Below are positions 58,676 through 64,000 of a stretch of 64,000 nucleotides of DNA, one piece after another; the first letter of the stretch is position 1; the number at the start of each line of letters is the position of its first letter. Location: the NCBI GenBank assembly GCA_025548565.1, contig JAJLPB010000011.1:62001-126000 (forward strand), in the 5' to 3' direction. A program made the translations under genes and the position numbers. The notes beneath the pieces are model-generated. The model saw nothing but the letters and a program-made list of their open reading frames with translations. It was not told the origin of the DNA and searched no databases. This DNA is from Rugamonas sp. A1-17 (GTDB lineage: Bacteria; Pseudomonadota; Gammaproteobacteria; Burkholderiales; Burkholderiaceae_D).

Positions 58676-59089
58676 TCAATGTTTGTTGGACATCTGGCCG
58701 TTGCTAAAATGGTCGACTTGCAGCACGTCGCGCAGCGCCAGCACTTCGGACTCGCTGAGCGGCGTTCCCTGGTTGCCCCAGCTGCTGCGCACGAAACTGA
58801 GCACGGTGGCGATTTCCGCGTCGCTCAAGCTGTCGCTGAAGTCCGGCATGCCGCCGCGCCCCTTGAGCAGCACCGTGGCGACGTCGGTCCCCTTCCCTTG
58901 CACGAATTTGTTCCCCGCCAGCGCCGGGAAGGCGCCCGGTATGCCCTTGCCGGTAGCCTGGTGGCAGGCCGCGCAGTTCTTCAGGAACAGCGCCTTGCCA
59001 TCCATCTGCTGCGCGCGCGACGGCGAGCTGGCGCCGGCCGCCAGGAACGCGACCACCACCATCGCCGTCTTGATCAACGCTTCCCTCAT
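58676..59089 (-). CDS. Class I cytochrome c, periplasmic
   Basis: The protein has 137 residues with a signal peptide ending SPSRAQ. One heme site CAACH near residues 39-43 and a distal methionine in GRGGMPDFSDSLSDAEIATVLSFVR are typical of small class I cytochromes. It probably accepts electrons from the flavin oxidase encoded just upstream, whose stop overlaps its start (ATGA), and passes them to the respiratory chain. Confidence 0.93.
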   Translation of the reverse strand: MREALIKTAMVVVAFLAAGASSPSRAQQMDGKALFLKNCAACHQATGKGIPGAFPALAGNKFVQGKGTDVATVLLKGRGGMPDFSDSLSDAEIATVLSFVRSSWGNQGTPLSESEVLALRDVLQVDHFSNGQMSNKH

Positions 59090-60693
59090 GCGCTGGCCCT
59101 TTCATGGATCTTGGCGATCTGCTGCCATGCCGATTCGATGGCGCCGGCCTGCCAGCCGGTCAGGTAGCTCAGGTGCTCGCCGGCCAGCAGCACGCGGCCC
59201 TCGCCCTCCAGCAGGATCGGGTAGGCGGCGGCGCGGGTCTTCTCGGTCCACTCGGCCCAGCCGCCCAGGTTGTACTGCACGCGGTGCCAGGAGACCGAGA
59301 ACGCGGTCTCGAAGTTCTCGGTGTACTGCGGGAAGATCTTCTGCCCCGCCTCCAGCGCGAACGCGGCGCGCTCCTTCGGCGACAGCGCGCTGGTCTCGAT
59401 GGCGGCGGTCTGGTACTGGTAATAACCGAGCAGCACGCCCTTCTTCTTCTGCCAGCCGTAGGACGGCATCGAGATGGTGTTGATGCCTTTGAGGTCGGTG
59501 AGGATATGGCCGCCGTACAGGTGCTCGTCTTCCTCCCAGAAGCGGCGCTTCATCTGCAGGCCGATCTTGCCGACCGGCGCGTAGGCCACCGTGGCGACGG
59601 CCTTCTTGAACTTGTCCGAGAAGTCGGTGTCGATCTGGCGCAGCACCGACAACGGCATCGCCACCAGGCAGTAGTCGGCGCCGATGCTGGCGACCTTGCC
59701 GCTGCCGGTGTCCTTGTAGGTGACGGTGACGCCCTTGTCGTTCTGGCGGATGGTCTGCACTTCGGCGCGGTAGCGGATGTTCTTGCCGACGCGTTTTTCG
59801 AATGCCTTGGCGATGGCGTCCATGCCGCCGACCGGCTGGAACATGGTGTTCTGCATCGGGAAGTCCTGCACCGCGCTGTAGACGTTGCCCAGCTTGGAGG
59901 CCAGCAAATCCTTGAAGCCCAGCGGATCGGACGGCGTGCCCGGTCCCGGCGACAGGCCGGCGCCGGGGTTGACGGTGAAGCCACGGCCGCTGCGGCCCTT
60001 GTATTGCAGGTCGGCGCCGGCCAGCTGGCCTTCGTGCGCCAGATAGTCCAGCAGCAGGCGCTGGTCGTCGGCGGTGAGCTCCTGGTCCAGTTGCTTGCTC
60101 TTGACCGACTTGGCCAGCAGTTCGGAGACGTGGCCGCGCATGTCGGCCTTGATCTCGGCCACGCGCATGCGCTTGCCGGCGTAGGGGCCGGCGTTTTCGG
60201 AGTAGACGAAGGCGTGGTCGTTATCGTTGACCATGACCTCCAGCGGCACCTCGAACAAGCGCGTGTAGTGCAGCGTGGACTGGTGGTGCAGCGGGATGCG
60301 CCATGGGCCGTGGTTGATGTACTGGCCGTCGTCGAAATCGCAGGTCTGCTTTTCGCCTCCGAGCTCGGTCAGGCTGAAGCCCTTGCGCGCGGTCTGGCAG
60401 CGGCCGCCGGCGAAGGCGCGTGCCTCCAGGATCTGGCAGTGGTAGCCCAGCTTTCCCAGCTCGTAGGCGGCGGTCATGCCGGCCAGGCCGGCGCCCAGTA
60501 TCAACACCTTCTTGCCCTTGCCGCTGCCGCTCAGCGCCGGCGGCGCGGAGGCCGTCGAATCCATGCCCATGCCCCAGGCGTTCATGGTGTTGAGCAGCAG
60601 GCCGGTGCCGCCGACCGCTGCCGCGCGGTACAGGAAATCCCTTCGAGTAAATGAACTAAACGATTTAAACGGTTTTACTGTTTTGCTATTCAT
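59086..60693 (-). CDS. Tat-exported flavin amine oxidase
   Basis: The protein has 535 residues. A twin-arginine signal (FTRRDFLYRAAAVGGTGLLL) directs a folded flavoprotein to the periplasm. The Rossmann motif VLILGAGLAGMTAAYELGKLG with EARAFAGGRC binds FAD, and the C-terminal RVLLAGEHLSYLTGWQAGAIESA is typical of monoamine/L-amino-acid oxidases. The ATG at 60693 starts the Tat signal. The 26 codons upstream are unlikely. Overlap with the cytochrome c gene implies a dehydrogenase-like enzyme that uses the cytochrome rather than O2. The substrate is an amine or amino acid. Confidence 0.9.
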   Translation of the reverse strand: MNSKTVKPFKSFSSFTRRDFLYRAAAVGGTGLLLNTMNAWGMGMDSTASAPPALSGSGKGKKVLILGAGLAGMTAAYELGKLGYHCQILEARAFAGGRCQTARKGFSLTELGGEKQTCDFDDGQYINHGPWRIPLHHQSTLHYTRLFEVPLEVMVNDNDHAFVYSENAGPYAGKRMRVAEIKADMRGHVSELLAKSVKSKQLDQELTADDQRLLLDYLAHEGQLAGADLQYKGRSGRGFTVNPGAGLSPGPGTPSDPLGFKDLLASKLGNVYSAVQDFPMQNTMFQPVGGMDAIAKAFEKRVGKNIRYRAEVQTIRQNDKGVTVTYKDTGSGKVASIGADYCLVAMPLSVLRQIDTDFSDKFKKAVATVAYAPVGKIGLQMKRRFWEEDEHLYGGHILTDLKGINTISMPSYGWQKKKGVLLGYYQYQTAAIETSALSPKERAAFALEAGQKIFPQYTENFETAFSVSWHRVQYNLGGWAEWTEKTRAAAYPILLEGEGRVLLAGEHLSYLTGWQAGAIESAWQQIAKIHERASA

Positions 60694-61006
60694 CGACGTC
60701 CTTTCGTGACTTGCGATTCCATAGCTCCTATCTAGCAATCGTCGTGCCACGGCACGGCACAAAATAAACATGCTTCGCGACTGAAGCGATCCTTATGGCA
60801 TAAGGCCGAACGATATAAAACAATGTTATTTCGCGGCCCCGTGGCCGGCTCGCCGGAGACATGAAAAGGCGGCGCCGGCGACAGACTTTATTTGCGCCGC
60901 CGGCGCTTGCGAAGCGGATGCGGAGGCGGCGCGCCGCACCAGCGAGAGGCGCGCACCGGAATGGAAAGAAGTGATATGCACGGCGCTGGACAGCGCCGTG
61001 GGCGTT
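60694..61006. other. Intergenic region upstream of the amine-oxidase operon
   Basis: The 313-bp region is AT-richer near 60720-60830 and contains a perfect palindrome (60791-60805) plus GC-rich inverted repeats near 60866-60910 and the hairpin CACGGCGCTG-GACA-GCGCCGTG at 60978-60999 after the transposase-like gene. I see no protein-coding frame. Confidence 0.4.
60791..60805. promoter_or_regulatory. Palindrome CCTTATGGCATAAGG, candidate operator
   Basis: This is a perfect 7-1-7 palindrome 98 bp upstream of the amine-oxidase start codon. The CTTATG..CATAAG form resembles LysR-type recognition sites. No regulator gene lies next to it in the window. Confidence 0.45.
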
Positions 61007-62905
61007 TCAGTTGGCGAAGCTGGCGATGGCGTGCGTAGTGCTACGTAGGGGTGCTGCGGGGATGGCGGGAACTGGACGCGGCAGCGCGGCGATTTCCACG
61101 GCGGCCAGGTGGCGCTGCATGCCGCCGCTGTCGGCCATGTGGCAGGCGTGGAATTGCATCGGCGCGTTCGGGTCCAACAAATAAATCATGTCCATGTCGG
61201 CCGGATCGTAGGCCACACGCACATGCCATTGTCCGCGCGAACGCGCACGCTCGAACCAGCGCTCGTTGATGGCGCGCGCGCAGGTGTAGGCGACGCCAGA
61301 CAGTTCGATGCCGTCGGCGGTGACGGTGGCCTGCGCCGCCGGCATCAGGCTGCAGCGCAGCAGCTGTTCGGGATAGGTCTTCAGGCTGCCGCCGCGATGG
61401 GCCACGCCCCACTCCCACAACGCGCGCGGCGTGGGGTGGCCGGCGTGCGGCAGCGGCGCGCTGTTGTTATGGTACAGGATGCAGTCGATGACGATGCGGG
61501 TGAACTGGTCCAGATCGAGCACGCCGTCCAGCCGGCACGGGGCGCCGGCGGCGTCCGGGGCCAGCAGCTGGAAGCGCTTTGCCAGCACCGCGCGCCAGTC
61601 GTCCGGGCCGTCGTTGGCGGCGACGCAGCGCAGGTTGAAGTTGTTGAGCAGCGTGTCGCGCTGGGCGCCGCCGCTCAGGGCGGCGTGGGTGGACAGCGTG
61701 TCCGGCAAGTGGCGGCTGGGCCACTGGGCGGCCTCGATGCGGCGGCCGAACTGCTGGCTGTAGCGTTGCTTGTCGGCGCCGCAGTGGGCCAGCGCCAGCA
61801 TGGCGTGCTGCCAGCTGGCGGCGCCCATGCCGATGTAGACACCGGCCACCATGTGGCTGAAGGCGTCGACCGCCACGTACACCAGCGGCCGGCCGATGGT
61901 CTGCTGGCGGTCGGCGCGCGAGACCAGTTGCACTTCGGCGCGCACCACGTCCAGGTGAAAGCAGGCGCCGGGACGGCCATCAGCGGGCGGCTGCCAATCG
62001 CCGCCGGCGCCAGGCCCCATGGCGGCGGTGGTGTCCGGCCCATTGCCGGCGTGTATGGCCAAGCCCTCGCCGGCAGGATGCTGCTCCTGCGGCGGCTGCC
62101 GGCGCGCGGTGGTGGCGGCGCTGCGGCGCGCCACTTCCGGCGGGCGGTCGTCGTCGTGGTCGAGCCAGTAGTTAAACTGGCCGAAGGTCGGCAGCGCCGC
62201 CGGCGCGTCCTGCGCGGCCAGCACGCGGCCGCTGTCGGCGTCGATGCGGCGGCCGCTGAAGAAGTCGGCCAGCATCTGCTGGTAGGCGCCCAGCCGCGAG
62301 AACTTGGCGTGGCCCGCCGCGTAGCGCGCGATGGCCACGCGGAAGGTGCGGCGGATCTCCTCGTCCGCGTTCATGCCGGGACCGTCGCCGGCGTCGTTCT
62401 TGCGCGGGCGGCCGCGCTTGACGCCGGCCGAAGCCTGGCGCACCTTGCCGCGGCCGCCGGAGTTGCAGTAGTCGGGCAGCAGCGCGTTGGGCGTCTGCCC
62501 GCGCTGCCAGTAGCGGCGCAGGTAGCGGTAGATGGTCGGATGGGAGACGTTATGGTCGACGGTGGCCTGTGCCACCAGCTGGCCGCGCAGGCGCGCTTCG
62601 TAGATGCCCGGCTCCTGCGCCACCAGCGCTTCGACGATCCGCCACGCGCGCTCGCGCAGCTGCAGGTGCTTGGGCGGCAGCAGCTCCTGGCTGACCACCA
62701 TCAGGTAGGGGTCAACCGCCAGCACGCGCGCGCGGCCGGCGCGCAGGTCGGCCTGCAGCAGCGGCAGCGCGACCAGTTCGACGTCGGCCGAACGCGCGGC
62801 CACGTCGAACACGTAGGCGTGGCTTTGCTCGGGCGCGATCCACAGCACGCGCAGGGTGCGCGGCGCGGGATGCGTGTACTGCAGCAGGTCATTCCGAAGC
62901 AGCAT
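61007..62905 (-). CDS. TnsB-like (Mu C-terminal) transposase with degenerate active site
   Basis: The protein has 632 residues. An N-terminal HTH region (HPTIYRYLRRYWQRGQTPNALLP) and a central integrase-like core (FHLDVVRAEVQLVSRADRQQTIGRPLVYVAVDAFSHMVAGVYIG) fit TnsB/Mu-type DDE transposases. Asp319 keeps the first catalytic position. The second motif, normally WPxxHLPxxLxxDRGE, reads WPSRHLPDTLSTHAAL, and the third, normally VExxF, reads LAKRF, so the second Asp and the Glu are gone. A Mu C-terminal-like region follows near 500-600. No TnsA or TnsC gene, or terminal repeat, is seen beside it. It is likely a domesticated or decayed protein. Confidence 0.75.
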   Translation of the reverse strand: MLLRNDLLQYTHPAPRTLRVLWIAPEQSHAYVFDVAARSADVELVALPLLQADLRAGRARVLAVDPYLMVVSQELLPPKHLQLRERAWRIVEALVAQEPGIYEARLRGQLVAQATVDHNVSHPTIYRYLRRYWQRGQTPNALLPDYCNSGGRGKVRQASAGVKRGRPRKNDAGDGPGMNADEEIRRTFRVAIARYAAGHAKFSRLGAYQQMLADFFSGRRIDADSGRVLAAQDAPAALPTFGQFNYWLDHDDDRPPEVARRSAATTARRQPPQEQHPAGEGLAIHAGNGPDTTAAMGPGAGGDWQPPADGRPGACFHLDVVRAEVQLVSRADRQQTIGRPLVYVAVDAFSHMVAGVYIGMGAASWQHAMLALAHCGADKQRYSQQFGRRIEAAQWPSRHLPDTLSTHAALSGGAQRDTLLNNFNLRCVAANDGPDDWRAVLAKRFQLLAPDAAGAPCRLDGVLDLDQFTRIVIDCILYHNNSAPLPHAGHPTPRALWEWGVAHRGGSLKTYPEQLLRCSLMPAAQATVTADGIELSGVAYTCARAINERWFERARSRGQWHVRVAYDPADMDMIYLLDPNAPMQFHACHMADSGGMQRHLAAVEIAALPRPVPAIPAAPLRSTTHAIASFAN

Positions 62906-63099
62906 CGGCGCCTCGGGAGTGTAGAAACAATGCGGTCATTCCGTGCTCCTTACTCAACGACTGGTCGGTGTCCCTTGATCTAATGCAATAAATGGGCCAG
63001 CCGCCGCTCTCCTATGAAAGCGAGCGGACCGGCGCCCGCGCCAGGCGTGCCGGTGGTGCATGGCGGCGCCCGGGCGCACCGTGCGCGTGCAGGCGGCCC
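62906..63099. other. Intergenic region without recognised features
   Basis: GC-rich spacer between the transposase-like gene and the helicase terminator. No coding frame or clear operator is seen. Confidence 0.3.
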
Positions 63100-63100
63100 A

Positions 63101-63127
63101 AATGAAAACAGGGCCTTGCGGCCCTGT
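63101..63127 (-). terminator. Terminator of the DEAD-box helicase gene
   Basis: On the minus strand ACAGGGCC-GCAA-GGCCCTGT is followed by TTTCATT, about 34 bases after the stop at 63161. Confidence 0.8.
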
Positions 63128-63160
63128 GGTTTGCGTGCTCAGTCCTCGATCGGTACTGGA

Positions 63161-64000
63161 TCAGTACTTTTTCTTGAACTTGTCCTTGGCGCCCGGCGCC
63201 GGCTTTTTAGGCGGCGTCGATTTGCCGGACTCCGGCGGCATGCGGTCGGCGTGGCTGATCTTCAGCTGCGCGCCGCCGACCCACACTTTGCCCAGGTGCT
63301 TGAACAGATCCGGCGGCATCCCGTCCGGCAGCTCCAGCATGCTGTAGGTGTCGAAGATCTCGATGCGGCCGATATGCTTGGCCTCCAGTCCCGCCTCGTT
63401 GGCGATGGCGCCGACGATGTTGGACGGCGTGGCCGCATGGTTGCTGCCCACCTCGATGCGGAAAGCGCTCATCGGCAGCGTGACCTTGCCCGGCTTTTCC
63501 TTTTTCTTCTTCGGCGCGGCTTCGGCTTCCACCTCGGCCGATTCCACGCGGGCGGCCTTGGCCAGCGGCGATGCGGCCGGCACGGCCGATGGCGCGGCCT
63601 TGGCGGCGGCCGGCGCGCGGGCCGGCACCGGACGGGCCGCCGGTGCTGCCGACGGCGCCGACGGCGCGGCATCGCCGTTATCGCGGCTGATGCGCAGCTG
63701 CTGGCCGCCCACCTTGATGCCGGCCAGGTGTTCGAGCACGTCGGCGGTCAGGCTATCCGGCATATCGAGCACGCTGTAGTCGTCGTAGATTTCGATGCGG
63801 CCGATGTTCTTGGAGTCGATGCCGCCCTCGTTGGCGATGGCGCCGACGATGTTGCCCGGCTTGACGCCGTGCTGGTAGCCCACTTCGATGCGGAAGGTCT
63901 GCATGCCGGGATCGGCGGCGCGCACGATGCGTTCCTTTTTCGGGAAACGCTCGCTGCGTTCGGCGCGGTCGCCGCGCTCGAAGCGGTCGCCCCGGTCGCC
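63161..64000 (-). CDS. DEAD-box RNA helicase C-terminus with two DbpA-type domains (partial)
   Basis: The 5' part lies outside the window. About 280 C-terminal residues are visible: an Arg/Asp/Glu/Gly-rich stretch (GDRGDRFERGDRAERSER), a first DbpA_CTD RNA-binding domain (FRIEVGYQHGVKPGNIVGAIANEGGI..GRIEIYDDYSVLDMP), an Ala/Pro linker with KKKKEK, a second DbpA_CTD (FRIEVGSNHAATPSNIVGAIANEAGL..GRIEIFDTYSMLELP) and a basic tail (KDKFKKKY). In DbpA this domain recognises 23S rRNA. Two copies are unusual. The helicase core is inferred, not seen. Expected role: ribosome assembly or cold-response RNA remodelling. Confidence 0.85.
   Translation of the reverse strand, partial: GDRGDRFERGDRAERSERFPKKERIVRAADPGMQTFRIEVGYQHGVKPGNIVGAIANEGGIDSKNIGRIEIYDDYSVLDMPDSLTADVLEHLAGIKVGGQQLRISRDNGDAAPSAPSAAPAARPVPARAPAAAKAAPSAVPAASPLAKAARVESAEVEAEAAPKKKKEKPGKVTLPMSAFRIEVGSNHAATPSNIVGAIANEAGLEAKHIGRIEIFDTYSMLELPDGMPPDLFKHLGKVWVGGAQLKISHADRMPPESGKSTPPKKPAPGAKDKFKKKY

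Noticed and set aside
55860..59483. Plus-strand open frame of over 1200 codons opposite the amine-oxidase operon
   Set aside because: It is antisense to three well-supported genes. Long antisense frames are expected at this GC content, and the translation is Arg/Val/Gly/Gln-rich without domains.

Overview
The window is 64 kb of GC-rich proteobacterial chromosome. Several TonB-dependent receptors (TBDRs), tryptophan-halogenase-type flavoproteins beside a TBDR, DUF2058 and YidB proteins, many c-di-GMP and chemotaxis proteins, and dispersed REP-like repeats point to a free-living betaproteobacterium, most likely Oxalobacteraceae (Massilia/Duganella/Pseudoduganella type). This assignment is inferred from gene content, not from a marker gene.

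Layout. Positions 1-358 hold the start of an exported M20 peptidase. An intact tRNA-Phe (480-555) follows. A 94-bp copy of its 3' half plus terminator recurs at 5137-5230 with one mismatch, so 605-5136 is a small tRNA-integrated island. It has lower GC, no integrase, and carries a GHKL ATPase fused to a Shedu-like PD-(D/E)XK nuclease domain (1743-3695), a short coupled ORF, a DUF4262-type protein, a small basic protein and a sigma-factor remnant. This is the best candidate for an undescribed, probably anti-phage, system.

From 5.2 to 20 kb lie an AraC regulator with two acyl-CoA dehydrogenase-like proteins and an acetoacetate-decarboxylase-like protein; an AraC/SDR pair; three genes that have lost internal segments (NTF2-like, AraC-GyrI-like, LysR); a MYG1 protein; a PAS chemoreceptor; a hydrolase; an alpha-carbonic anhydrase; and a diguanylate cyclase. 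From 20 to 26.5 kb are LysE/AraC, a serine hydrolase, and a NemR-like TetR with an iron alcohol dehydrogenase and a DJ-1/PfpI protein. The last set shares a palindromic operator and looks like an aldehyde/electrophile detoxification module.

From 26.6 to 42.7 kb is a carbohydrate-uptake region: a TBDR, a LacI regulator, and a second TBDR under two LacI-type palindromes. The second TBDR is followed by halogenase, SapC, cupin-like and halogenase genes, and later by a lipoprotein pullulanase. This suggests uptake and debranching of alpha-glucans. From 42.7 to 55.5 kb are a low-GC beta-helix protein, PsiF, an MFS carboxylate transporter, two DUF2807 adhesin-like proteins around a GGDEF-EAL protein and a chemoreceptor, MazG, a beta-propeller, an HTH regulator and a hydrolase.

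From 55.6 to 60.7 kb a minus-strand operon encodes a Tat-exported flavin amine oxidase, a c-type cytochrome, an exported RidA and a TBDR. It reads as an envelope amine-oxidising system with its own imine-clearing enzyme. The window ends with a solitary TnsB-like transposase lacking most catalytic residues (61007-62905) and the C-terminus of a DEAD-box helicase with two DbpA-type RNA-binding domains.
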